A stretch of 64,000 bases of DNA. Origin: Synergistaceae bacterium (lineage in GTDB: Bacteria; Synergistota; Synergistia; Synergistales; Aminobacteriaceae). Positions 26,344 to 33,810 of this stretch are shown piece after piece. The stretch is from the NCBI GenBank assembly GCA_018436725.1, contig JAHDKT010000022.1:100282-164281 (forward strand), given 5' to 3'. Below the pieces are notes generated by a model. It ran no database searches. It saw nothing but the letters and a program-made list of their open reading frames with translations, and was not told the origin of the DNA. Each line of letters opens with the position of its first letter. Positions within the stretch are counted from its first letter, which is position 1. Made by a program: the position numbers and the translations under genes.

Positions 26344-27450
26344 TTACTTCGGGACGGCGCTCCATCGGCCCGGTCCCGCGACAAAAACACGCCCCGCGGC
26401 CATAAGCGCGGCGAGGCTGGAAAAGACATCAGCGGGAGACATTGTACCCTCAACGGCGAGGTTGTCAACAGTTCTCTCCCCCGATTTTTCCAAAAGGCAA
26501 AGAATTCTTTGCTCTTTTTCAGTGAAGGCAACGGAATTTTGCTCTCCTCGGGGTATCGGCTCCTCGAAGAGGGTAAGCTGGCGGCCGAGGGCGAGAGAGA
26601 CAAAATCCGGAATAGAGATCAGGGGCACGGCTCCGTCGTATATGAGGCGGTTCGAACCTTCGCACCCGGCCTCGTTGATCCTCCCCGGCACGGCCCAGAC
26701 CTCCCGTCCCGCCTCGAGAGCGCAACGCGCGGTGATCATGGCGCCGCTCCGCACAGGAGCCTCCACGACGACAAGCCGTCCGGCAAGCGCCGCGATAATG
26801 CGGTTCCTCTCGGGGAAACGCCACTGTTTCGGCTGCGCCCCGAGGGGATATTCGGAGAGTAGCGCGCCTCCGTTCCGGACCAGTCGGTCGAAAAGAGGTT
26901 CGTGCTCCCTCGGATAGGCGACGTCGACACCGGTCCCGAGGACGGCCGCGCTCGCTCCCGCAACGGAAAGACACCCCTCGTGAGCGGCCTTGTCGATTCC
27001 TGCCGCGCCGCCGCTGAGGACAACGCCCCCCGATTCGCCGACCGCGCGCCCGATCTCGAAGGCCGTACTCCGGCCGTAGGAAGAGCAGCGCCGGGTGCCG
27101 ACGACGGCTACCGGGGGACCGACAAGCGGCCAATTTCCTCTGACGTAGAGAAGCCGAGGACAGTCGGACTGTTCCGCGAGCCCGTCCGGCCACTCCCTGT
27201 CGCGGAAGGTCAGGAGGCGAACGCCCCCCTGCTTCGCCCTCTCCTCCTCCTCCTCGGGCCATGAGGAACTCACGAGATTTCGAAGGGCGCGGCGTACTGT
27301 ATCGGAACACCCCAAGCGGCTCCACAGCGGCTCACCCTCCGTCCAGAACGCTTCCGGGGGGAGTCCCTCTCGTTCGAAGGCGTTCCAAAGCCGTGCGGCG
27401 GGACCGCCGGAACCGGCCAGGAGCAGGAGAGCCCGCAACAGCGGGGTCAT
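26344..27450 (-). CDS. dprA: DNA-processing protein DprA (Smf)
   Basis: A 368-residue DprA, which binds incoming single-stranded DNA and loads RecA during transformation. The start MTPLLRALLLLAG at 27450 overlaps the comM stop (ATGA). The Rossmann-like core shows VGTRRCSSYGRSTA, LSGGAAGIDKAAHEG, YPREHEPLFDRL, FPERNRIIAALAG and SGAMITARCALEAGREVWAVPG, all family motifs. A winged-helix DML1-like tail follows from about residue 300. Its neighbour comM supports a competence role. Confidence 0.95.
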   Translation of the reverse strand: MTPLLRALLLLAGSGGPAARLWNAFEREGLPPEAFWTEGEPLWSRLGCSDTVRRALRNLVSSSWPEEEEERAKQGGVRLLTFRDREWPDGLAEQSDCPRLLYVRGNWPLVGPPVAVVGTRRCSSYGRSTAFEIGRAVGESGGVVLSGGAAGIDKAAHEGCLSVAGASAAVLGTGVDVAYPREHEPLFDRLVRNGGALLSEYPLGAQPKQWRFPERNRIIAALAGRLVVVEAPVRSGAMITARCALEAGREVWAVPGRINEAGCEGSNRLIYDGAVPLISIPDFVSLALGRQLTLFEEPIPRGEQNSVAFTEKEQRILCLLEKSGERTVDNLAVEGTMSPADVFSSLAALMAAGRVFVAGPGRWSAVPK

Positions 27451-28949
27451 CGCCAGACGCCTCCGTCTCTGTACGCGAGGGCTTCCGCTACGTGGGGAAT
27501 CTCCACGTTCTCGCACTGAGCAAGATCGGCGATCGTACGAGCGACCTTGAGAACACGCCCTATTCCCCTGCCGGAGAGGCGCAGCCGACCCGCCATCGAG
27601 GAGAGGAACGGGCGAACGTCGGACGAAAGGCCGAGGGAGCGCTTCACTATTCGTTCGGGAAGCTCCGCGTTACAGGAAAAACCGTGAGGCGCCCACCGCT
27701 CGCGCTGCATCGTCCGGGCGCTCCGGACACGAGCCGCCACGTCCGCGCTGCTCTCTCCGCCCGCGCTCTCCACCGCGACAAGCTCTTCGGGGAGGAGGCG
27801 CGGCACGGCTACGTGAAGATCGATCCTGTCGAGGATGGGACCGGAGATCTTTCGGCGATAACGCTCCCGTTCCAGGTGAGAGCAGACGCACCGCTCCGCG
27901 GGATCTCCGTCCCAGCCGCACGCGCACGGATTCGCCGCCACGACGAGCAGCACCCTGCAGGGGTAGAGCGCCGACCCCGTCGCCCTGCTCACGGTGATCT
28001 CGCCGTCCTCGAGCGGCTGGCGAAGTCCTTCGAGGAGGTCGCGCCGGAACTCGGGAAATTCGTCGAGGAAGAGCACGCCTCTGTGAGCGAGACTGATCTC
28101 GCCCGGACGCAGGTTCGAACCTCCGCCGCAGATGGAGACCGTGCTCGCCGTATGGTGCACGGAACGAAACGGCGGCTGCAGCCCCTGTTCGAAGGGCAGG
28201 CCGAGCGTGCTTCTGACCAGCGTCGTCTCCAGCAGCTCTTCGTGGGAGAGCGGAGGGAGGATGCCTCGAAGCGCGCGTGCGAGCAGCGTCTTCCCGCTCC
28301 CCGGAGAGCCGATGAGCAGTATGTTGTGGTGCCCCGCCGCCGCGATCTCCAAAGCCCGTCGCGCTCCGGCCTGCCCCCGTATATCGGCGAAGTCGGGCTC
28401 GGCGCGGAACTCCTCTTCCCGGGGAGCGTATTCGGGCACGGAGGCGAGTTCCAACTCGCCCCGGAAGAACGCGAAGAGGTCGGCCAGATTCTCGACGGCG
28501 TAGGCCTCGCACCCCTTGACCAGCGATATCTCCGCGGCGTTCTCCGCAGGCGCGAAGAGAGGAACTCCCGAGTCGCGGGCGAGAAGAGCCGCCCCGACTG
28601 CGCCCCTGACTCCCCGCAGTCGACCGTCGAGAGCAAGTTCTCCCAGAAAAATGCCTCTCGGGAGGGAGGGGAGGCTCCCCATCGCGGAGGCGATCCCGAT
28701 GGCGATCGGGAGGTCGAGGACCGCGCCCTCCTTCGGAAGGTCCGCAGGCGCCAGATTGACCGCGACGCGCCCCCTGACCGCCATCCCCAGAAAGCGGAGC
28801 GCCGCGCGCACCCGTTCCTTCGATTCGCGAACCGCGGCGTCTGGAAGCCCGACGATGGAGATGGAGAAGAGCCCTCCGGCGATCTCGACTTCGACCTCGA
28901 CGCTCACGGCCTCTACCCCGCGGAGCGTGATTCCCTGGACCCCGTTCAT
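27447..28949 (-). CDS. comM: ComM/YifB family Mg-chelatase-like AAA+ ATPase
   Basis: A 500-residue ComM, a helicase reported to promote branch migration during natural transformation. The N-terminal Lon-like fold (SIVGLPDAAVRESKERVRAA) spans residues 1-170. The AAA+ module carries Walker A IGSPGSGKTLLARAL at about 216 and Walker B LFLDEFPEF. A Cys-rich element CACGWDGDPAERCVCS follows. The C-terminal Mg_chelatase_C domain ends LAYRDGGVWR. It overlaps yraN and dprA by 4 nt each. Confidence 0.95.
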   Translation of the reverse strand: MNGVQGITLRGVEAVSVEVEVEIAGGLFSISIVGLPDAAVRESKERVRAALRFLGMAVRGRVAVNLAPADLPKEGAVLDLPIAIGIASAMGSLPSLPRGIFLGELALDGRLRGVRGAVGAALLARDSGVPLFAPAENAAEISLVKGCEAYAVENLADLFAFFRGELELASVPEYAPREEEFRAEPDFADIRGQAGARRALEIAAAGHHNILLIGSPGSGKTLLARALRGILPPLSHEELLETTLVRSTLGLPFEQGLQPPFRSVHHTASTVSICGGGSNLRPGEISLAHRGVLFLDEFPEFRRDLLEGLRQPLEDGEITVSRATGSALYPCRVLLVVAANPCACGWDGDPAERCVCSHLERERYRRKISGPILDRIDLHVAVPRLLPEELVAVESAGGESSADVAARVRSARTMQRERWAPHGFSCNAELPERIVKRSLGLSSDVRPFLSSMAGRLRLSGRGIGRVLKVARTIADLAQCENVEIPHVAEALAYRDGGVWR

Positions 28950-29320
28950 GAGAAATCCCTTCCGGCGGTGACATCCTCGAAGCGTTCGATTCGGGCATCT
29001 TCGTCAGCCAACAGCGTCACGGCCACCACATCGATGCGCCACGGACCGTCCCACCGGCGCGAGACCATGTATTTCGTCCCGGTGCGGACGAGCCTGCGGA
29101 TCTTCCGGGGCCCGACGGACTCTTCCGCGCTCTGCATCCATCCGGGCGCGCGAGTACGCACCTCCACGACGACGAGTTCGTTTCCGTCGCGCGCGACGAT
29201 GTCCAGCTCGCCGCCCCTGAAAGAGACGTTCCGTTCGAGAATCGTCCACCCGAGAGCGTGCAGATGGGCGGCGGCAAGTTCCTCCCCGCGCAGACCGGTC
29301 AGAAGATGTTCCGCCGTCAT
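28946..29320 (-). CDS. YraN family (UPF0102) endonuclease-like protein
   Basis: A 124-residue UPF0102/YraN protein with a predicted Holliday-junction-resolvase/restriction-endonuclease fold. It shows GLRGEELAAAHLHALGWTI, NVSFRGGELDIVARDGNELV and VVEVRTR, where the E-x(n)-D-x(n)-E-V-x-R pattern forms the nuclease motif. It often lies next to rnhB and comM. The gene overlaps its neighbours by 4 nt on both sides. Confidence 0.92.
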   Translation of the reverse strand: MTAEHLLTGLRGEELAAAHLHALGWTILERNVSFRGGELDIVARDGNELVVVEVRTRAPGWMQSAEESVGPRKIRRLVRTGTKYMVSRRWDGPWRIDVVAVTLLADEDARIERFEDVTAGRDFS

Positions 29321-29595
29321 AGTTTTTCCCCCTTGTCGAGCTTGTAGACGAAGGTGAGTATCCTGGCGACGGCCTCGTACAGCTCTGCGGGAATCTCTTC
29401 GCCCAGTTCGAGCACGAGCAGCGCGCTCACAAGCGCGGCGTCCTCGACGACCGGAACGTCGGCCTGGCGCGCAAGCTCCACGATCTTCTCCGCGATGTAC
29501 CCCTCTCCCGAGGCGACAACACGCGGAGCGTCGTCTTGTTTTTGGTCGTACTGCACGGCGGCCGCCTGGGCGCGCTTTTTTTTCGGGGGGCTCAT
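29317..29595 (-). CDS. FlhB C-terminal domain-like protein (YlqH/FlhB2-like)
   Basis: A 92-residue protein matching the cytoplasmic tail of FlhB after its self-cleavage point. VVASGEGYIAEKIVELARQADVPVVEDAALVSALL and GEEIPAELYEAVARILTFVY correspond to the FlhB region following NPTH; the NPTH motif itself is absent (VVASGEG follows the basic N-terminus). There are no membrane segments. B. subtilis ylqH holds the same position next to ylqG and rnhB. Such orphan domains may modulate type III export switching, but no role has been shown here. Confidence 0.82.
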   Translation of the reverse strand: MSPPKKKRAQAAAVQYDQKQDDAPRVVASGEGYIAEKIVELARQADVPVVEDAALVSALLVLELGEEIPAELYEAVARILTFVYKLDKGEKL

Positions 29596-30641
29596 ACCGT
29601 GATGTCCAGTCCGCGCCCCGGCACGCGCGGCATTCGCCTTCCGTGTGTCACGGCGACGTTCTGCAGGGCAAGCGGAATACCTTCGAGTTCATGGCGAAGA
29701 CTATGGCGGCGGCGGCGAAGCTCCTCGAAGCTCGCCTCCTGTTCCGCCTTCAGCACCACGCTCAGGGACCGACCGTCCGTCTCCGCATCGCCCGCGACAA
29801 GACCCAATCGATCGCCCTCCATCTCGAAGGAGACCGTCCAGAAGGACTTCTCCCCTCGTTTAAAGGCGCTCGTGGCGATTCTGGCGTGCAGCGGGCGCTC
29901 GTCGTCGCCGGCTGGAAGAAACGCTCCCGCGAGCAGCGACGGATCGACGCCCTCGCGGGAGGGGCTTGAGAGCAACCCGTGTCCGCGCAGAAAGGAGGCT
30001 ATGTCGTCGTCCCTCCCGAGGAGGGAGCGGAGCGCGCGGCGAGGGTCGTCCCCGCGTGCAAGGCGTTCGCGCAACCCCTCCCTGGTTCGTTTCCAGAGGG
30101 CCGACGTCCGCTCTTCGTCCAGCGACAGATACCACGAGAGCACCTGCACGTTCGCCGCGGTCATGGGGAGGCCTCGCGCCCACAGCTCCGCAAGGGGAGC
30201 AAGCTGCCCCGGCTGCTGTCCCATGCCGGCCCACGCAGTGCGGATCGAGGCGAGCGCCTTCGGGTCCAGCGAAAGTCCCCGGGTGATCAGCGCCGAGGCA
30301 ACCTCCTTGTCGCCCGAGGAGAGCTTGCCCAGGAGGGCCTGCTCGGCATCGGAGAGGCGAAGCACCGGAATATCGCCCGAAGAGTCCCAGACCGCACGGA
30401 AGTGCTGTCCGACAAGAAGGGGAAGATTGGCCTGCGCCGTGAGGGTCTGCCCCGCCACACGGACGAGATAGGCTCCGCCGTCGCGCGCCTCGAGGACGGT
30501 ACCGTTCACCACGGTCCCGTTCGGAATGGAGGAAAGAGGCTTGCCGGGCTGCTGCGGCGCGCCGTCGATGCGTGGCTGCTGCGAGTCCGGAAGGCCGGGG
30601 CGTATCTGGGGGCCGGTGATGCCGCCGATATTCGGGGTCAC
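29592..30641 (-). CDS. FliK-like/YlqG-like protein of unknown function
   Basis: A 349-residue protein between rnhB and the FlhB-like gene. The N-terminal ~50 residues are Pro/Gln-rich, then a small beta-domain (NGTVVNGTVLEARDGGAYLV), then a helical middle. The C-terminal ~110 residues (FWTVSFEMEGDRLGLVAGDA, LSVVLKAEQEASFEELRRRR) resemble the FliK Flg_hook domain without its PPxLGxIEV signature. The GTG at 30641 has GGAG about 9 nt upstream; a GTG at 30656 has none. Position and pairing with an FlhB-like domain suggest it is the YlqG equivalent. Function unknown. Confidence 0.65.
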   Translation of the reverse strand: MTPNIGGITGPQIRPGLPDSQQPRIDGAPQQPGKPLSSIPNGTVVNGTVLEARDGGAYLVRVAGQTLTAQANLPLLVGQHFRAVWDSSGDIPVLRLSDAEQALLGKLSSGDKEVASALITRGLSLDPKALASIRTAWAGMGQQPGQLAPLAELWARGLPMTAANVQVLSWYLSLDEERTSALWKRTREGLRERLARGDDPRRALRSLLGRDDDIASFLRGHGLLSSPSREGVDPSLLAGAFLPAGDDERPLHARIATSAFKRGEKSFWTVSFEMEGDRLGLVAGDAETDGRSLSVVLKAEQEASFEELRRRRHSLRHELEGIPLALQNVAVTHGRRMPRVPGRGLDITV

Positions 30642-31225
30642 GAGGGGGCACTCCACGAGAAGGATTTTCTGTGCACAGGGGACGGACCGAGCGCGGCAAG
30701 CGCCTCCCTGTGCGCCGTCGTCGGGTACCCCTTGTGCTTCCTGAAGCCGTACTCCGGGTAGAGAACGTCAAGAGAGTCCATCACCCTGTCGCGCAGGACC
30801 TTCGCCACGACGGAGGCAGCCGCGACTGCGGGAATCAGCGAGTCGGCTTTCGGCAACGCACGCTGCCGGAACGGAACGCCGGGGACGGAGAATGCGCCGT
30901 CGACGATCACAGTGTCGAAGATCGGCGGGAGCTTCAGCAAACACCTCCGCATCGCCCAGAGGGAGGCCTGAAGGATGTTCATGCGGTCGATCCGCTCCAG
31001 GGAGGCGGCTTGCGCCCGCCAGAGCACGCCGCAAGAGGACATCCTTGCGAACAGCGCGTCTCGTTTCCGGGGAGAGAGTTTTTTAGAGTCGGTAAGGCCG
31101 AGGGCGAGCAGTTCGTCGCACTGTTCGTCGGTCAGGACGACCGCAACGGCGACGACCGGACCGCAGAGCGGTCCTCGCCCCGCCTCGTCCGTTCCGGCGA
31201 TTCTTCCGAACTCGCGCAGCTCCAT
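30638..31225 (-). CDS. rnhB: ribonuclease HII
   Basis: A 195-residue RNase HII that removes ribonucleotides from DNA. GTDEAGRGPLCGPVVAVAVV holds the catalytic Asp-Glu pair and the GRG motif; further acidic residues lie in VIVDGAF and RDRVMDSL. It ends with the YGFRKHKGYPTTAHREAL motif. The start MELREFGRIAGTDEAG at 31225 overlaps the rbgA stop (ATGA). Confidence 0.96.
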   Translation of the reverse strand: MELREFGRIAGTDEAGRGPLCGPVVAVAVVLTDEQCDELLALGLTDSKKLSPRKRDALFARMSSCGVLWRAQAASLERIDRMNILQASLWAMRRCLLKLPPIFDTVIVDGAFSVPGVPFRQRALPKADSLIPAVAAASVVAKVLRDRVMDSLDVLYPEYGFRKHKGYPTTAHREALAALGPSPVHRKSFSWSAPS

Positions 31226-32046
31226 CAGCGATCCTCCGGAAGCTCCAAGGTCACGCGCCCGAGCCGCCCCGTGGAGAACGCCTCCACGAAGCGCCGCGCC
31301 GCGCCCGACAGGTCCACCGCTCCTCCGGAGACGAGACAACCGAGACGCCTGCCGAGCGCCTGCAGAATCTCCTCGCCGGGGATATCGTCCGGAGCGGCGA
31401 CGCTCCACTTCGCTTCCACCATATCCCACAGCTTCTTGCGCCTGAGAACGGCGATGAGATCAAGCGCGACGTTCTCGTATCCGCCGATAACCTCCGCCTT
31501 GCTGCTCCCCAACCAGGCGAGGCAACGCTGTACGGAGTCGTCGGCCTTGGGGTCGAGGATGCCCGGCGAATCCACCGCAAGGATTCCCTTCCCCTTGTAC
31601 CAGGAGACGCCGCGCGTGATCCCCGGGATCCCGCCCACTTGCGCGGAGGACTTGCCGACGAGCGCGTTGAGAAACATCGACTTGCCTACGTTGGGAATAC
31701 CGACTACGGCGAGCCTGACCTCGCGATGCGACGGGCCGAAAGGAGCAAGGTCGCGCCGGACCGGTTCCATTCGGGGTTTGAGCAGATCAAGCGCCCACGC
31801 CTTCATGCCGGATGCGGAAAAGTGCGCAAGCCACTTGGACGTGGCCTTCTCGTCCGCCAGGTCGCGTTTCGAGAGGGCCACCGCTACAGGACATATTTCG
31901 GAGAGTTCTCCGATTAGGGGAGAGGACGTTTGAGCCGGAGCCCGCGCGTCTCTCACCTCGATGATGATGTCCAGTTTCCCGGCAAGCTCCGAAAGCTTTC
32001 GCTTCCCTTTGGCCATATGGCCGGGATACCAGACGGTACGGGCCAT
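31225..32046 (-). CDS. rbgA: ribosome biogenesis GTPase RbgA (YlqF)
   Basis: A 273-residue circularly permuted GTPase needed for late 50S assembly. The order G4 (ALSKRDLAD), G1 (GIPNVGKSMFLNAL), G2 (GITRG) and G3 (DSPGIL) is permuted, as in YlqF. The N-terminus VWYPGHMAKGKRKL is the family hallmark. It starts immediately after the lepB stop and precedes rnhB, the same pair as in B. subtilis. Confidence 0.95.
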   Translation of the reverse strand: MARTVWYPGHMAKGKRKLSELAGKLDIIIEVRDARAPAQTSSPLIGELSEICPVAVALSKRDLADEKATSKWLAHFSASGMKAWALDLLKPRMEPVRRDLAPFGPSHREVRLAVVGIPNVGKSMFLNALVGKSSAQVGGIPGITRGVSWYKGKGILAVDSPGILDPKADDSVQRCLAWLGSSKAEVIGGYENVALDLIAVLRRKKLWDMVEAKWSVAAPDDIPGEEILQALGRRLGCLVSGGAVDLSGAARRFVEAFSTGRLGRVTLELPEDR

Positions 32047-32586
32047 CTAGTCCACCGTCCCGATCCTGTTGAGCGGCCAGTAGCGGAAGAACACGGGACC
32101 TCTGATGTTCTGTTTGGGAACGAATCCCCAGAAACGGCTGTCCTGTGAGTTCGGCCTGTTGTCACCCATCGCGAAGTAGGAATTCGCCGGGATTTTCACC
32201 GGCACATCGGTAAACACCGGCCCCGCGGTCAGCGAAAAGTTATCGTGGTTCTTGACGTACTCCTCCTGCAGAGGCTGCCCGTTGATGAATACGGTACCGT
32301 TTCGCACTTCGAGCACATCGCCCGGAAGGCCGACGATCCGTTTGACGAAATCCCGCTTGGGATCGACAGGGTACTTGAAGACGAAGAGCTGCCCTCTCTT
32401 CGGCTCCTGGAAGGTATACCAGAATTTCGCCACGAGAACCCTGTCCCCGACCTCCAGGGTGGGGATCATGGAACCGCTGGGAATCCAAAACGCCTGCACA
32501 ACAAACGTCCGGAGAATAAGAGCCAGAACAAGAGCCCAAAGAATAGTCTCGATGGTCTCGCGCCACCACGGTTTCGCCGCCGCCAT
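32047..32586 (-). CDS. lepB: signal peptidase I
   Basis: A 179-residue signal peptidase I. One membrane segment (residues 12-33) precedes the Ser motif IPSGSMIPTLEVGD, with Ser39 as nucleophile. The Lys general base is Lys82 in VKRIVGLPGD, and GDNRPNSQDSRFWG is the conserved C-terminal box. It heads a tightly packed run through rbgA, rnhB and competence genes, with a good promoter upstream. The compact single-segment form is the Gram-positive-like type. Confidence 0.96.
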   Translation of the reverse strand: MAAAKPWWRETIETILWALVLALILRTFVVQAFWIPSGSMIPTLEVGDRVLVAKFWYTFQEPKRGQLFVFKYPVDPKRDFVKRIVGLPGDVLEVRNGTVFINGQPLQEEYVKNHDNFSLTAGPVFTDVPVKIPANSYFAMGDNRPNSQDSRFWGFVPKQNIRGPVFFRYWPLNRIGTVD

Positions 32587-32624
32587 ACAATAACCTCCGT
32601 TTCAAAATGAAGAAGCATGCAAAG

Positions 32625-32655
32625 AAAAGAGTTCATATTCATATCGGACTCTTTT
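32625..32655 (-). other. inverted repeat overlapping the lepB promoter
   Basis: AAAAGAGT at 32625-32632 pairs perfectly with ACTCTTTT at 32648-32655 around 15 nt. It overlaps the -10 element and the likely transcription start of lepB. It could be an operator or a 5' UTR hairpin, or an AT-rich terminator for the gene upstream. Confidence 0.35.
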
Positions 32656-32681
32656 ATACCCCGAAAAAGCAAGAGTTTCAA
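32653..32681 (-). promoter_or_regulatory. lepB operon promoter
   Basis: On the minus strand TTGAAA (32681-32676), a 17-nt spacer and TATAAA (32658-32653) match the sigma-70 consensus in 5 of 6 positions each. The predicted start is about 60 nt before the lepB ATG. Confidence 0.65.
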
Positions 32682-32728
32682 TCCCGTAGAATCGGAAGAT
32701 GCACAAACGCCCCCTCCGAATCGCCGGT

Positions 32729-33271
32729 TCAGGGAGACGTGTCGCGCAGAGAAACCCGGCCGTACGGAGATACGACAATGTAGCGGAGCGCTTTCAGCCC
32801 CTTCCGAGGACTCTCGGAGGAGCCCACCCTGATGGTCAGGGCGGGCGTCAGCATGTTCCACTTCGGAGTGTACTGGCAAAAAAACGACTCCAGAGCGTGA
32901 TTTAGAAAATACGCCCTTCCCTCTCCGTCGTACACCTCGTCTTCAACGGGAGACGCCCAGTGAACAACGATTCTCCGCTGCGACTGCAGCGATGCGACGC
33001 GTACCGAGAATCCTCGGCCCGAGAGAAGCGACTTGTGAAACACCCTCTGCATCCATGCCGCCGCTCTTTCGGCCTCGCGAATCACGCTCTCCCGCGAAGA
33101 AGAATCCAAGAACGAGGACGAGGGCGCCAGCGCGACGCCCCCGGAAAGCACGCCAAGAATAAGGATGGAGATCAACAACTCGGACAGGGAAAACGCACTG
33201 CGCGAAGTCTCCCGAAACGAGGTGTCGCCCCGCCCGTCCCGTCCTGCTTCAACGATCGGCGATGGCTTCAT
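32729..33271 (-). CDS. orphan type IV pilin-like (pseudopilin) protein
   Basis: A 180-residue protein with a prepilin signature. After a 26-residue charged leader comes SA|FSLSELLISILILGVLSG, with Phe at +1, Glu at +5 and a hydrophobic helix. The rest is a short globular domain with two Cys-free strands and a single Cys near residue 132. No other pilus or type II secretion gene is near. It overlaps iorB by 23 nt and precedes lepB. It may be a minor pseudopilin for DNA uptake, which would fit nearby dprA and comM, but that is inference. Confidence 0.65.
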   Translation of the reverse strand: MKPSPIVEAGRDGRGDTSFRETSRSAFSLSELLISILILGVLSGGVALAPSSSFLDSSSRESVIREAERAAAWMQRVFHKSLLSGRGFSVRVASLQSQRRIVVHWASPVEDEVYDGEGRAYFLNHALESFFCQYTPKWNMLTPALTIRVGSSESPRKGLKALRYIVVSPYGRVSLRDTSP

Positions 33272-33809
33272 ACCCCAGCGCGAGCACTTTCATATTCGCA
33301 TCTTCGAACTTTGCCGGAGAAAGCGTCTTCACCGCCGACGCCGTTTCGTCGAAGGAAGGGGCCCCGACCCCTGCGCAGCACATAGCGCCCATAAGGAGTA
33401 CGTTCAGGAAGAGAAAATTCCCCCCCATGTGCTCCTTCAGAAGCCGGTAGCCTTCGAGAGAGAAGGCGGAAATCCGTCGTTCGTTCAGAAAGGCGGTCAA
33501 TTTCGGATTCTCGAAAGACGCCCTGTCGTGGACATTCACCACGAAGGCCCCTCCTTGCCGAAGAAAGTGCAGATTGCGGACGCCTTCGTTTTGGTCGAAG
33601 GCAAGGAGGAGGTCCGCTTCGCCTGCTCTGACCAGAGGGCTGGCATATTCCCCCGTCTTGAAGTGACTGATCACCGAGCCGCCTCTTTGGGCCATGCCGT
33701 GCACCTCGCTCCCCATCACGGAGAGTCCGTTTTTCAGCGCGATCGCCCCCAGCACCTTGCTGGCGAAAAGAATCCCCTGGCCGCCGATTCCCACTATGAC
33801 GTACTGCAT
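33249..33809 (-). CDS. iorB: indolepyruvate ferredoxin oxidoreductase, beta subunit
   Basis: A 186-residue beta (gamma-type) subunit. MQYVIVGIGGQGILFASKVL and SEVHGMAQRGGSVISHFKTG are signatures of IorB and related 2-oxoacid:ferredoxin oxidoreductase domains. It starts 1 nt after the iorA stop. With IorA it oxidatively decarboxylates aryl pyruvates from Trp, Phe and Tyr to aryl-acetyl-CoA and reduces ferredoxin. Confidence 0.95.
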   Translation of the reverse strand: MQYVIVGIGGQGILFASKVLGAIALKNGLSVMGSEVHGMAQRGGSVISHFKTGEYASPLVRAGEADLLLAFDQNEGVRNLHFLRQGGAFVVNVHDRASFENPKLTAFLNERRISAFSLEGYRLLKEHMGGNFLFLNVLLMGAMCCAGVGAPSFDETASAVKTLSPAKFEDANMKVLALGYEAIADR

Positions 33810-33810
33810 C

